A stretch of DNA of 64,000 nt from Methanoregulaceae archaeon. Its GTDB lineage: Archaea > Halobacteriota > Methanomicrobia > Methanomicrobiales > Methanospirillaceae. Location: assembly GCA_015660885.1 (NCBI GenBank), contig JACTUB010000001.1, forward strand, positions 1 to 64,000, written 5' to 3'. The notes beneath the pieces are model-generated. The model worked only from the letters and a program-made list of their open reading frames with translations, made no database searches and was not told the origin of the DNA. Positions 35,482 through 44,004 of this stretch are shown piece by piece (the first letter of the stretch is position 1; each line of letters starts with the position of its first letter). The translations under genes and the position numbers were made by a program.

Positions 35482-36953
35482 AATATTTTGAAAAACTCCT
35501 GATCGCTAACAGGGGTGAGATTGCCATTCGTGTCATGCGGGCATGTCGTGAGCTCGATATCGAAACGGTGGCGATCTATTCATCGGCTGATAAAAACGCG
35601 CTCCATGTTAAGTACGCGGACGAGGCTTTTCATGTAGGTGAAGCCCATCCCTCGAAAAGCTACCTTAACATGGAGCGGATCATCGATATCGCCAAAAAGA
35701 GCGGGGCGGAAGCTGTTCATCCCGGGTATGGGTTTTTAGCGGAGAACTACCGGTTCGCTAAGATTTGCCTTGATGAAAATGTTATTTTTATCGGTCCGGG
35801 CTGGAAGACAATCAAGGCAATGGGATCGAAAATCGGAAGCAAACAGATGATGAAGGATGCCGGTGTCCCGGTTCTTCCTGGTACTGATGATGGAATTAAA
35901 GATATTGATCATGCAAAAAAAGTTGCTGCAGAGATTGGTTACCCGGTGATTGTCAAGGCTAGCGCGGGGGGCGGCGGCATCGGAATGCAGATTGTCAATG
36001 ATGAGAAATCTCTCGAAGGCGCAATAACTGCGAGCATGCGTATCGCGCAGTCTGCATTTGGCGATGCAACGGTCTTTATTGAAAAATATCTGGTAAAGCC
36101 ACGACATATTGAGTTCCAGGTTCTCGCGGATGAACATGGCAATGCCCTCCATCTCTATGACCGGGAATGTTCCATCCAGCGCCGTCATCAGAAACTGATT
36201 GAAGAAGCTCCCTCTCCGATTATGACACCTGAGTTGCGCAACAAAATGTCGGATTCGGCTCTTAAGGTTGCCGAAGTTTCGGGTTATACCAATGCAGGGT
36301 CCGTTGAATTTCTGTATAGCCAGGGGAATTACTATTTTATGGAGATGAATACTCGCCTTCAGGTCGAACATACCATCACTGAAATCATTACGGGTATTGA
36401 CATCGTAAAACAGCAGATAGCTATTTCAGCGGGAGAATCCCTTCCCTTCGAGCAAAAGGATCTCTCTATCCGTGGTCATGCAATCGAATGCCGGATCAAC
36501 GCCGAAGATCCCCTTAATAACTTCGCCGCCGACCCGGGGAAAATCATACGATATCGTTCACCGGGCGGCCCTGGAATACGAGTGGACAGCGGTATTCATA
36601 TGGGGTACACAATTCCCCCGAATTATGACTCGATGATCGCGAAGCTCTGTGCCTGGGATAGTACGAGGCTGGAAGCTATAAAACGGATGCGACGTGCAAT
36701 TTCTGAATACATTATTCTGGGTATTAAAACGACACTTCCGCTCCATTACGCGATTATGAACAGTCAGCAGTTTGTAGCGGGAAATACCCACACGCACTTT
36801 TTACAGGAAGAACATATCCTCAATACGCTCGATAGGTACAAACGTGATGAGGAGACCCGGATGCAGACACTCGCGGGATCCTTTGAGCAGGGAAAGAAAG
36901 TTGCTGCAATATCTGCAGCAGTAAATATGTTCCTGCAACCAAAAAATGACTGA
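35478..36953 (+). CDS. pycA: Pyruvate carboxylase subunit A (biotin carboxylase)
   Basis: A 491-residue ATP-grasp biotin carboxylase. Seen: [18 protein letters not shown] at the N-terminus, [10 protein letters not shown], the ATP loop [38 protein letters not shown] and the [12 protein letters not shown] catalytic region. It carboxylates biotin on PycB using ATP and bicarbonate. The start is GTG 35478, overlapping the PycB TGA (GTGA), so the subunits are coupled. Confidence 0.95.
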   Translation: MKYFEKLLIANRGEIAIRVMRACRELDIETVAIYSSADKNALHVKYADEAFHVGEAHPSKSYLNMERIIDIAKKSGAEAVHPGYGFLAENYRFAKICLDENVIFIGPGWKTIKAMGSKIGSKQMMKDAGVPVLPGTDDGIKDIDHAKKVAAEIGYPVIVKASAGGGGIGMQIVNDEKSLEGAITASMRIAQSAFGDATVFIEKYLVKPRHIEFQVLADEHGNALHLYDRECSIQRRHQKLIEEAPSPIMTPELRNKMSDSALKVAEVSGYTNAGSVEFLYSQGNYYFMEMNTRLQVEHTITEIITGIDIVKQQIAISAGESLPFEQKDLSIRGHAIECRINAEDPLNNFAADPGKIIRYRSPGGPGIRVDSGIHMGYTIPPNYDSMIAKLCAWDSTRLEAIKRMRRAISEYIILGIKTTLPLHYAIMNSQQFVAGNTHTHFLQEEHILNTLDRYKRDEETRMQTLAGSFEQGKKVAAISAAVNMFLQPKND

Positions 36954-36980
36954 TGTTTTGGTAAAACGCCTTATCAGAAC

Positions 36981-36990
36981 CTTTAATAGT
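36981..36990 (+). promoter_or_regulatory. Candidate TATA box for tRNA-Met
   Basis: CTTTAATAGT lies about 31-40 bases upstream of the mature tRNA 5' end, close to the usual position of archaeal tRNA promoters. Composition and spacing only. Confidence 0.35.
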
Positions 36991-37020
36991 TTTTACGGTG
37001 TTTTTATTATGAACTTTTGT

Positions 37021-37134
37021 GCTGCGGTGGCCTAGCTGGTTAGGGCGCCAGACTCATAGGGTTCCTGGACGCACTCCTGCGTTTCACGGCTTCGAGAGAT
37101 CTGGAGATCGGGGGATCGTAACCCTCCCGCAGCA
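37021..37134 (+). tRNA. tRNA-Met (CAT), elongator type, with an intron of about 40 bases
   Basis: A cloverleaf is readable. The acceptor stem GCTGCGG (37021-37027) pairs with CCGCAGC (37127-37133). The D-arm is GCCT/GGGC, the anticodon stem CCAGA (37048-37052) pairs with TCTGG (37100-37104), and the anticodon CAT is at 37055-37057. The T-arm is GGGGG/CCCTC. The anticodon loop closes only if 37059-37098 is removed, placing an intron between tRNA positions 37 and 38, the canonical archaeal site. The G1-C72 pair argues for elongator rather than initiator. CCA is not encoded. Confidence 0.88.
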
Positions 37135-37229
37135 TTGTATATATATTTTTATTCCGTTTTTGAATAAGTTCCCATTTTTTATCCAGATCGTCATTTCTTC
37201 AGAGAATCCGTTGATTTTTTTTATTCTAC

Positions 37230-37258
37230 TGACGATACGTTTATTTACCCTATCGTCA
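37230..37258 (+). promoter_or_regulatory. Inverted repeat flanking a TATA-like box upstream of the DUF350-like gene
   Basis: Perfect 8-bp arms TGACGATA and TATCGTCA surround 13 bases that include TTTATTTA. The following gene begins 30 bases later. The arms carry the same TCGTCA word as the bioY operator but in the opposite relative orientation. It looks like an operator over a promoter; the regulator is unknown. Confidence 0.5.
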
Positions 37259-37287
37259 AACAAAATTACGTAAATTAAGGTGTAAAA

Positions 37288-37788
37288 ATGCTATTGGCAA
37301 ACGCAGTTGTAGGTTTAATCCAGTTACTTATTTCGATTATCTTTGCTGTACTGGCACTGTATATCGGTTTTGCTGTACTTAGTAAAATCACAAAAGGTAT
37401 TGACGAGGAAAAAGAACTTGCAAAAGGAAATGCGGCAGTCGGGATTATTGTTGCTTCCGTATTTGTTGCAATTGCACTGGTGGTTCAGTCCGGAGTGTCT
37501 GGAATTTCCGTAGGTATCAATAAGGCACTGAGCGTTGGCATCCTGTCTGTTGACGGTTTGCTTGCCGTTGGCGTTGCCTTCATCCAGCTCATCCTTGGTA
37601 TCGTGCTCGCAATCGCGGCAATCTACCTTGCACTGAACATCCTTGACAAGCTGACAAAAGGGGTTGAGGAGTTCGAGGAGATCAAGAAAGGCAATGTCGC
37701 AGTCGCACTCGAGATGGGTGGTGTAATTATTGCCGTTGCGGTAATTATCCAATCCGGTGTGATTGGTATCACCGCTGCACTGGTATAA
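37288..37788 (+). CDS. DUF350-like membrane protein with internal duplication
   Basis: A 166-residue, very hydrophobic protein of two homologous halves. Each half has a helix-rich segment with ALYIGFAVLSKITKGI-EEKELAKGN in the first and AIYLALNILDKLTKGVEEFEEIKKGN in the second, followed by an A-VV-QSGV helix. This K-KG...E...KGN pattern is that of DUF350 (YjfL-like). Four helices are expected. Function unknown, likely in membrane physiology or stress. An AGGTG ribosome binding site is 5 bases before the ATG, and an inverted repeat marks its promoter. Confidence 0.75.
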   Translation: MLLANAVVGLIQLLISIIFAVLALYIGFAVLSKITKGIDEEKELAKGNAAVGIIVASVFVAIALVVQSGVSGISVGINKALSVGILSVDGLLAVGVAFIQLILGIVLAIAAIYLALNILDKLTKGVEEFEEIKKGNVAVALEMGGVIIAVAVIIQSGVIGITAALV

Positions 37789-37803
37789 ATTCCATATTTT
37801 TTA

Positions 37804-37827
37804 TTTTTTCTCCTTTAAGGAAAAAAA
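37804..37827. terminator. Bidirectional hairpin/T-tract terminator between convergent genes
   Basis: The 44-base gap between the DUF350-like gene and the radical SAM gene on the opposite strand has TTTTTT, a TCCTT-T-AAGGA stem and AAAAAAA. It reads as a short hairpin with a T-run on both strands, as expected for a shared terminator. Confidence 0.5.
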
Positions 37828-37832
37828 CTCTG

Positions 37833-39059
37833 TTACTTTCCATACCGGTTTATCGTGCGAATCAGATCCGCAAATCCGTCCATCTCTAGTGCAAGAACCT
37901 GGTTGCGAGTCATGCCCATACTGGTTTCGGCATCAGCAGTCAGCATTTCCGGGCCGCGAATTATTTCACGCTCAATACCGTCACGGGAGAGTACTTCCTG
38001 CGCTTCAGCATCATGCACGAATGCCCGGCCGGGGATAATTACCGAGGGTTCCAGAGAACAAAGATCCAGTTCTCTCAAATCGTCAATTGTTATCAGGCAT
38101 GCGATCTCTTTGGTCACCGGCATTACTGGAACTTGTGATCCACACGAATGGAGGATGTTTTCGATATAAGGTGCTGCAATATTCCCGCTGATAACGGTTG
38201 CCCTGCGCTGGATACGGGGGAGTTTATTCATTAAGTCTGGTTCGTTAAGGATTGCAAAAGGAGAACCAATATCCGGATCCCACAGAGGAGTCCCGGATAT
38301 CTTCAGGGTAAACTTCTTGTTCAGATCTGAAATAAGATCGCGGAATGATGCAACAGTCTGGACTTTTTGATTGGTTATAACAGGACCATTGCCTAAAATT
38401 AGCCCCTGCTCAGTGAGGTTGGCAAACCGCATCAGGATAACCCCTTTGGCTCCCCGATCCTGAAGCCATTCACACGTCTGTTCAAGCACTATGCCATCGT
38501 TGATTCCCGGGAGGACAACCGCAGCGGCATAGACATCGATGCTATCGCAGAGACTCTCGAGAATTGACAACGAAACCTCAGGAGTCGGATCATGCATGTA
38601 GCGTTTTCTGAGAGCAGGATCTGTTGCAAAGACCGTAAAAGATAATTCAGAAAGACCGTTGTCGACGAGCAGATCTGCAATGGCGGGATCGTCCCAGCCT
38701 TTACCGCTTGTGTATCCAATATGGAGGGGCGCCTCCATACTTCCGAGGAGTTCGATCAGTTCATCGAACCGTGGATAACAACTTGGATCTCCCCCGCCGC
38801 TGATGGTGATCCGTTCAAGCTCACCATTCTTGCCCTGAAGATTTGCAAGAGTTTCATCTGCGATCGTCTTCAGATCCTTGAACCCCTTATACTCTTCCCG
38901 GATACCGCGGGTACAGTAATCACATCCTTTTTTGAACGGCAGGCAGTACCTGCATCCTAAGGGCTGAACACCCCGTACCTTTTTAAAATAGCAATATTCG
39001 CAGAATCCGCGGCAGTTGATACCGGGGCTCCCTCCGATATCTACGGTGAGGTGTGCCAT
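37833..39059 (-). CDS. mmp10: Methanogenesis marker radical SAM protein, McrA arginine C-methylase type (Mmp10)
   Basis: A 408-residue radical SAM enzyme. The N-terminus has VDIGGSPGINCRGFCEYCYFKK with the C-x3-C-x2-C cluster motif, then further cysteines in LGCRYCLPFKKGCDYCTRG, an arrangement I recognise from Mmp10. Mmp10 uses SAM and cobalamin to methylate an arginine near the active site of methyl-coenzyme M reductase. It is confined to methanogens and relatives, so it is strong evidence for the lifestyle. It is transcribed alone, tail to tail with the DUF350-like gene. Confidence 0.85.
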   Translation of the reverse strand: MAHLTVDIGGSPGINCRGFCEYCYFKKVRGVQPLGCRYCLPFKKGCDYCTRGIREEYKGFKDLKTIADETLANLQGKNGELERITISGGGDPSCYPRFDELIELLGSMEAPLHIGYTSGKGWDDPAIADLLVDNGLSELSFTVFATDPALRKRYMHDPTPEVSLSILESLCDSIDVYAAAVVLPGINDGIVLEQTCEWLQDRGAKGVILMRFANLTEQGLILGNGPVITNQKVQTVASFRDLISDLNKKFTLKISGTPLWDPDIGSPFAILNEPDLMNKLPRIQRRATVISGNIAAPYIENILHSCGSQVPVMPVTKEIACLITIDDLRELDLCSLEPSVIIPGRAFVHDAEAQEVLSRDGIEREIIRGPEMLTADAETSMGMTRNQVLALEMDGFADLIRTINRYGK

Positions 39060-39424
39060 TTGTGTATGTTATATCCATTGTTGTGCGTAAAATGTGTTTG
39101 GAATGTGAACAAATATTGGTAAAGACAGGTGAAGCATAGATTTAAACAAAAATATCCTGCTCATAATGAAGACCGTGAAGGAAATCTGGTTAATGACTTA
39201 CCTTGTTTACATTCGATTTTTGGTTCGATGGCTGAAATATGTTTCCTCGTATCAGATAGTGAACATTTTAACTCAAAATAATTGTTTGGGCTATCCAAAT
39301 TTTTTCCTTTCCAGCTAAAAAAATTCGATTTTCAGGATTCAATGGTTATGCAATGAATATGAATCAGAATATCGATCATTTTCGTCATGGTAAGAATTTC
39401 TGAAAGGATCCAACGATTCTTTAT
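39060..39424. other. AT-rich intergenic stretch
   Basis: About 365 bases between two minus-strand genes. A plus-strand frame of 50 codons (39166-39318, ATG start, basic and hydrophobic) is the only candidate. A TTTAAACAAAAATA element lies just ahead of it. Without family resemblance I leave it uncalled. Confidence 0.4.
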
Positions 39425-41266
39425 TTAAAGAGAAATATGATCGCCCCTCTCAAGATAATAATCAGAATTTATGATAATTTTATCACTTGGATTCGATAAA
39501 TTTGAAATCGAATTTATACTCTGATTTTTTGTGTTTATTAATGTCCATTGACCCACCAGGGGAGATGCCGGATAATAGGATGAATATTTGAGATGTACTA
39601 TTTTTTTATCAAAGAGGAAATAATAAATCCACATTTGATTCCACTCAGGAGGTTCTAAAACATTGATAGAAGTAACATTTTCAAACCTAGAAATATTTTG
39701 GAGGTCAATGGTATTTTCCGGAATGGGTTCAAAACGGTTTGGACTTTCCGAAATAAATACGAATGCTACACCGATATTCCATATGATCAACAGTAACAGG
39801 AATAAAAAAGGGATCTTTTTCCTGAAATTCTTTGAGAGAAATTCAAAATGAAAATCCTTGAAATAAAATAATCCGGCCAATACGATAATAGGTATAAAAT
39901 ATGAGATCAATTTATATGCTTTATATCCCTCACCGGTAAAGTCTGGAGACAAGAATTCTTTTACCACAAGATAACAATAAAAAATTGTAACAAAACTAAA
40001 ATAAGAACCAAATAAATAAAATAGTTTTCTTTCGTTTTTGAAGAGATAGTAAAAGGAAAATATTACGAGTAGGACTAGTGGCAATGAAAGGAGTATTCTT
40101 AAAATTATGGGTTCCTGTTGCTGAAGAGAGAAGAAATTATTTACTATCATTCCAAAAATCCAATCCGGGGTCAAAACCGGTAGATTCCATCCGGCTGCAA
40201 CATCGTTTAACGTGATTAGGGAAATGGCTCTGGTACTAAATGAGAATGGCGAAATTAAAAAAGTAATAAAAAATGTAAGTAATAGATAACCGGTTGACTG
40301 AACAAGGAAGGGTTTTGATCGGGATTGAATGAAATAGGTACCAATAAACAGTATTGCAGGAATTAAAAATAACGGCGTAAGTACACTGTAACTCATTATT
40401 AAACCAAAACAAAACAGGACATTCATTGGCAAAAATATAATAATTTCTGAAAATTTATTATATTTTAAAATTGGATAAAAGGTAGTAACTATTAAACCCA
40501 AAAAAAATCCCATTCCAATTATTTGGGCTAAAAACCCGTCATACATTATAAACAATAAATGGATATTGATACCAATCAATAAAATTATAATAAGTGCAAT
40601 TTTTTTAGAGTAATTAAAAATTTCGATGCCTATTAAAAAAATGATTGGTAAACTAAAAACAAAAAATAGAAAAATTGTAAGATTTTGTATTTGGTAGGAT
40701 TGAAGGCTAAGAATAGAACTGGGTATGGCTGTAGACAAGAATGCAGAAAAATAATATGTCTGTAACATCTCAGAAAACCTTGGGGTAACTCCAGAAACAA
40801 AGGGTATTGATGAGTGCAAATTTGATGAGAGCATTAAATACTTAGATGTTGCTGCATAATCCCCGATATCACCATTTCCCAAGGTAATAGTATTTGAAAT
40901 TCCCTCTACTTTCGAATAATATGGAAATGAAATGGCTAAAAAAATAATTATGCATAAAAAAATCAAAGGCAAATTTTCTTTTTTAAACGGGAAAAAAATG
41001 GAATGAATTCGATCTTTTTTTATGGCAACTGCCAGTATAAGAAAAATCAACGGTGGAATTAATAATAATCCCGCATAATCGTTCGTTCCCCATGAGCTAT
41101 ATTCGAAAAAAAACCAACTACAATAACTCAAATATGCCAGACCCACAAAAGGAGACAGATAAAGAGAGTATTTTTCGAGAATTTTTGGGCTTAGTAAAAA
41201 AATCAATCCTATACCTGAAAAAATATACAAAAATGCGATGAGTAGAGTATATAATATGAACTCCAT
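39425..41266 (-). CDS. Multi-pass membrane protein, paralogue of the 13606 gene without its C-terminal domain
   Basis: A 613-residue, very AT-rich gene. The protein has about a dozen hydrophobic segments and aligns by eye along its length with the product of 13606-15822: GIGLIFLLSPK-LEKYSLYLSPFVGLAYL at the start, LSPDFTGEGYKAYKLISY in the middle and SINVLEPPEWNQMWIYYFL, SPLVGQWTL near the end. It stops just where the partner's beta-domain begins. A GT-C-like role in glycan assembly is inferred. It stands alone between Mmp10 and a long non-coding stretch. Confidence 0.7.
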   Translation of the reverse strand: MEFILYTLLIAFLYIFSGIGLIFLLSPKILEKYSLYLSPFVGLAYLSYCSWFFFEYSSWGTNDYAGLLLIPPLIFLILAVAIKKDRIHSIFFPFKKENLPLIFLCIIIFLAISFPYYSKVEGISNTITLGNGDIGDYAATSKYLMLSSNLHSSIPFVSGVTPRFSEMLQTYYFSAFLSTAIPSSILSLQSYQIQNLTIFLFFVFSLPIIFLIGIEIFNYSKKIALIIILLIGINIHLLFIMYDGFLAQIIGMGFFLGLIVTTFYPILKYNKFSEIIIFLPMNVLFCFGLIMSYSVLTPLFLIPAILFIGTYFIQSRSKPFLVQSTGYLLLTFFITFLISPFSFSTRAISLITLNDVAAGWNLPVLTPDWIFGMIVNNFFSLQQQEPIILRILLSLPLVLLVIFSFYYLFKNERKLFYLFGSYFSFVTIFYCYLVVKEFLSPDFTGEGYKAYKLISYFIPIIVLAGLFYFKDFHFEFLSKNFRKKIPFLFLLLLIIWNIGVAFVFISESPNRFEPIPENTIDLQNISRFENVTSINVLEPPEWNQMWIYYFLFDKKIVHLKYSSYYPASPLVGQWTLINTKNQSINSISNLSNPSDKIIINSDYYLERGDHISL

Positions 41267-41973
41267 TTTTTATTAACCCATTTTTCAGGAATTGAAATCC
41301 TATTTCGGTGATTCAACAAACTTTATTGTGTTTAAATTACATGGGGGGGGGTGTAAAGATTCGGATGAAAATCATACAACTGTGACTCTAATGATCAAGG
41401 TACCTTGCCATGCAACATAAATCCATCGAATTGATAAAATACCTGGGAGCCAGTTTCGTCTTTACCTTCTTTTCTATTTTTTATTTGATTTGTCACGGGG
41501 CTGCACAAAATGACAATAATTTTTAGACAAAAATCCCGAACCGGCTTACAGGAGACTGCAGACTGTTTAGCTCATGGCAAAAAAAGATATTAAGCAAAAT
41601 TTACTTTACTCCAGAATAATGGAGATGATCGGAGAACGGGTCAAAATTTTCCCAATCTGCAAATGAAGGGAAAATCCCTTTTTAGACGTCTCATCTTACA
41701 ATTTGATCGACTATAACGGGATATTCAAAGAGGAACTTTCCCATGTCCGATTTCATCGAAATAGGTCAGAATACGGCATCTGGCGTGAGGTTCACGGGGC
41801 AGTACTGAAATTTCATTTGGCATACTTCATTGAGATGGAACAAACTTTCAATGAGTTGCCACAGACCATGAGAAATTTTTCACAATCTGTTGATCCTATA
41901 TCCAAAAAATTACAGGCTGCAATAAAATACCGAACACCATCTTTTTTACGATGCACAGTCTATGTAATATGGC
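41267..41973. other. Long stretch upstream of tRNA-Thr, mostly without a recognised gene
   Basis: About 700 bases. It contains a run of nine G (near 41343), the 12-bp palindrome CAAGGTACCTTG (41396-41407) and the small frame described separately at 41410. A plus-strand frame at 41703-42011 runs into tRNA-Thr and is therefore not credible. I see no RNA gene other than the tRNA. Confidence 0.45.
41410..41526 (+). CDS. Possible small membrane peptide (38 residues)
   Basis: An ATG-initiated frame gives a peptide with a charged N-terminus (MQHKSIELIK), one hydrophobic segment of about 22 residues (YLGASFVFTFFSIFYLICHG) and a polar tail. AAGGT lies about nine bases upstream, within a palindrome. 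The layout matches a single-pass membrane peptide or signal sequence, but there is no family match and chance is a real alternative. Confidence 0.25.
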   Translation: MQHKSIELIKYLGASFVFTFFSIFYLICHGAAQNDNNF

Positions 41974-42046
41974 GCCTCAGTGGCTTAGTTGGCAGAGCGG
42001 CTGACTTGTAATCAGCAGGTCCCGTGTTCAAATCACGGCTGAGGCT
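41974..42046 (+). tRNA. tRNA-Thr (TGT)
   Basis: Full cloverleaf without intron. Acceptor GCCTCAG (41974-41980) pairs with CTGAGGC (42039-42045) and T is the discriminator. The anticodon stem is GCTGA/TCAGC with loop CTTGTAA, anticodon TGT at 42007-42009. The T-arm is CCGTG/CACGG with loop TTCAAAT. It reads ACA threonine codons. CCA is not encoded. Its 3' end reappears in part downstream (see findings). Confidence 0.93.
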
Positions 42047-42222
42047 TAATTTGCCATTTAAGCGATATTTTTGGGTTATTTTAAGAATTAAGTTACCATT
42101 TGAGCGTTTTTGAAGTGCTATACCAAAGTAACTCAATTCAGTTCTGTTTTGTTGCAGCGACAACAGAAAAGCCGGGAGGGGGACCCACCTGTTTTTAATA
42201 TGTAAAAGCTCAACTGCGTTCC

Positions 42223-43242
42223 ATGGGAAATCCAGCTTCACGTCCAGAATTCAGGCGTACCTGCCCGGCCTGCAACAGGCCAGTCGGGCCGGGCTATAAA
42301 TTCTGTGAAATCTGCGGGACGCGGATACCGTCACTGTCAACCTGCAGCAAATGCGGTACTCAGTTCATACATCCAAAAAAGTTCTGCGACTTGTGTGGAG
42401 CCCCGTTCATCGCGGAGGAAATACCGGGACCGGATGTAGATGAGACACAGGAACCGGATGTGGAGGAAAGACCGGAACCGGCTGAAGAAGAGAAACCGGA
42501 ACAATATGAAGATGAAATTCCGGAACCGGATACGGATGAATTATTAGAACAATATGGGGAGGAATACGGGGAGGATGAGACTCTGGAATCCTACCATAAG
42601 CCAAAACCCACGTCTCCAATACAACATGAGGCAAAAAAACCGGTCACGGTTCCTGCACTACAAGGACAGGGATCATCAGAGACCGGTGATGACGCGCTGT
42701 TTCTCCTTGATAAGGAGCCGGTACCGGCAAAACCTCCGGTAAACAAGATAAGGATTATCGGAGGAGGTATCGTTCTGATAACCATTCTTGCAGCCGTTTT
42801 TTTCATCGGACTGCCGATGCTCACAGGCAACGGGGGTTTTAGCGCCCACAGCAATCCGACAGCAGCGGAGGTCACACCAATACCGGAACCAACCATCGCC
42901 ATCCTGACTGTGACACCCACCCCGGCCTCCCGTGCTCTCGTCCCCCTGCCAACGCAGCTGGTACCCACAGACCAGAAGTTCTACTTTCAGGTCCAGAAAA
43001 ATCCTATTACTTCAAAGATCTCGGTAATTTTCACCGGAAGTGCGGGGGAGGGCAGCATCAGCAGTGCGGATGTCAAGGTCACCCATACGGACGGATCGGT
43101 GACAACGGGCATCATTCTGCCCTTGAAAGGCGTGACCGATATAACCCTCGATGGATCGAAAGAGACTGATCGTGTGGAAATTATTGCAAAGATGTCCTCC
43201 GGAGAAACATACCGGGTCTATGACGATCTGGTCCCTTTATGA
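42223..43242 (+). CDS. Zinc-ribbon membrane-anchored protein with an acidic repeat and a surface domain
   Basis: A 339-residue protein in four parts. Two zinc ribbons stand at the N-terminus (C14-C17-C28-C31 and C41-C44-C55-C58). An acidic Pro/Glu-rich repeat region follows at about 65-125, with EPDVDE/EPDVEE-like units. One transmembrane helix lies near 178-200. A Pro/Thr-rich linker leads to a C-terminal beta-like domain (about 240-339). The topology suggests cytoplasmic ribbons and an extracytoplasmic domain, a design frequent in methanogen surface proteins. No enzymatic motif. Function unknown. Confidence 0.75.
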   Translation: MGNPASRPEFRRTCPACNRPVGPGYKFCEICGTRIPSLSTCSKCGTQFIHPKKFCDLCGAPFIAEEIPGPDVDETQEPDVEERPEPAEEEKPEQYEDEIPEPDTDELLEQYGEEYGEDETLESYHKPKPTSPIQHEAKKPVTVPALQGQGSSETGDDALFLLDKEPVPAKPPVNKIRIIGGGIVLITILAAVFFIGLPMLTGNGGFSAHSNPTAAEVTPIPEPTIAILTVTPTPASRALVPLPTQLVPTDQKFYFQVQKNPITSKISVIFTGSAGEGSISSADVKVTHTDGSVTTGIILPLKGVTDITLDGSKETDRVEIIAKMSSGETYRVYDDLVPL

Positions 43243-43243
43243 G

Positions 43244-43280
43244 GTAGGGTTTGAACATAAAAAGTCAACCACGGCTGATG
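43244..43280 (+). repeat. Dispersed repeat A, copy 1 (about 37 bases)
   Basis: GTAGGGTTTGAACATAAAAA followed by GTCAACCACGGCTGATG. It begins just behind the stop of the zinc-ribbon gene, is followed by a T-rich stretch, and is nearly identical to 45018-45054 (about 34 of 37 bases, one gap). The 3' part resembles the 3' end of tRNA-Thr. Confidence 0.7.
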
Positions 43281-43315
43281 TTTGTTTTTAATTAGAACTA
43301 AAACAGGAATCAGAT

Positions 43316-43339
43316 CATCAGTGAAAAGTGCTGCTATGG
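43316..43339 (+). repeat. Dispersed repeat B, copy 1 (24 bases)
   Basis: Begins CATCAGTGAAAAGTG and ends CTGCTATGG; 21 of 24 positions match 44126-44149. The pair flanks the DUF937 gene. Confidence 0.5.
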
Positions 43340-43425
43340 GACATTCGGGGGGGCTCTGGTGGTGAACCCCTTTCTTGTTCCAACTTTTTTTCATAAAACA
43401 TGTTCGGGTGTTCCCCCGATCCAGA

Positions 43426-44004
43426 TTATTTTTCCACTAAATTTTTCAGCACACCGGAGATACTACCGACACTGTCTTGGGCAGCTGGCAGTTGCTGAGC
43501 AATGGCGGCTGCTTCTGGTGACGAATTCAGTGCCGCTATGGAGTGGTCCGCAAGAACACCCGATAGGCTTTTGGGGTCTACTTTCTGCTGGACAAACATT
43601 TTGCCTACATGGCCCATTATCAATGGAACCGCTATTGCCATTACTTGGCTGACTGCCGCAGGCGGAAGTCCCGTTTTTTGTGAGATGGCATTCTGGATCG
43701 TGCCTCCCTGACTTCCTAACAAGGTGCTTGCTATTCCTGAGACTCCTGTGGTTGCCGGGTTGGCGAGAAGACCGCTCATGTTGTCCATGGGGTTAGCGTT
43801 TCCTGCCTGTGTAAGTGTCTGTGTCAGCATTTCGGTCCCACCGGGTTTTGACGCATGGTTCGCCAGGGCACCTAAAACCAGTGGCAGGCCCATATTAAGA
43901 GCAGATGTAACTGCCGTTTCATTCCCGCCAACTGACTTGCTTATGGCAGAAATATGATTCCCCGAGGAAAGCATATTCATTATATCATCAACAATCGATT
44001 GCAT
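43426..44004 (-). CDS. DUF937 family protein
   Basis: A 192-residue protein counted from the ATG at 44004 (MQSIVDD), preceded by GGAG; an upstream start at 44043 is possible. It is rich in Ala, Gly and Ser with amphipathic helices: SVGGNETAVTSALNMGLPLVLGALANHA, and PAAVSQVMAIAVPLIMGHVGK, which I recognise as DUF937, a family related to YidB. Function is unknown. It is flanked by two short repeats and is opposite in strand to its neighbours. Confidence 0.8.
   Translation of the reverse strand: MQSIVDDIMNMLSSGNHISAISKSVGGNETAVTSALNMGLPLVLGALANHASKPGGTEMLTQTLTQAGNANPMDNMSGLLANPATTGVSGIASTLLGSQGGTIQNAISQKTGLPPAAVSQVMAIAVPLIMGHVGKMFVQQKVDPKSLSGVLADHSIAALNSSPEAAAIAQQLPAAQDSVGSISGVLKNLVEK

Noticed and set aside
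39166..39318. Plus-strand frame of 50 codons in the gap between Mmp10 and the membrane protein
   Set aside because: ATG and a TATA-like stretch are present, but there is no ribosome binding site or similarity; could be chance in AT-rich DNA.
41703..42011. Plus-strand frame of 102 codons upstream of tRNA-Thr
   Set aside because: Its end runs through the tRNA-Thr gene and no family pattern is visible.
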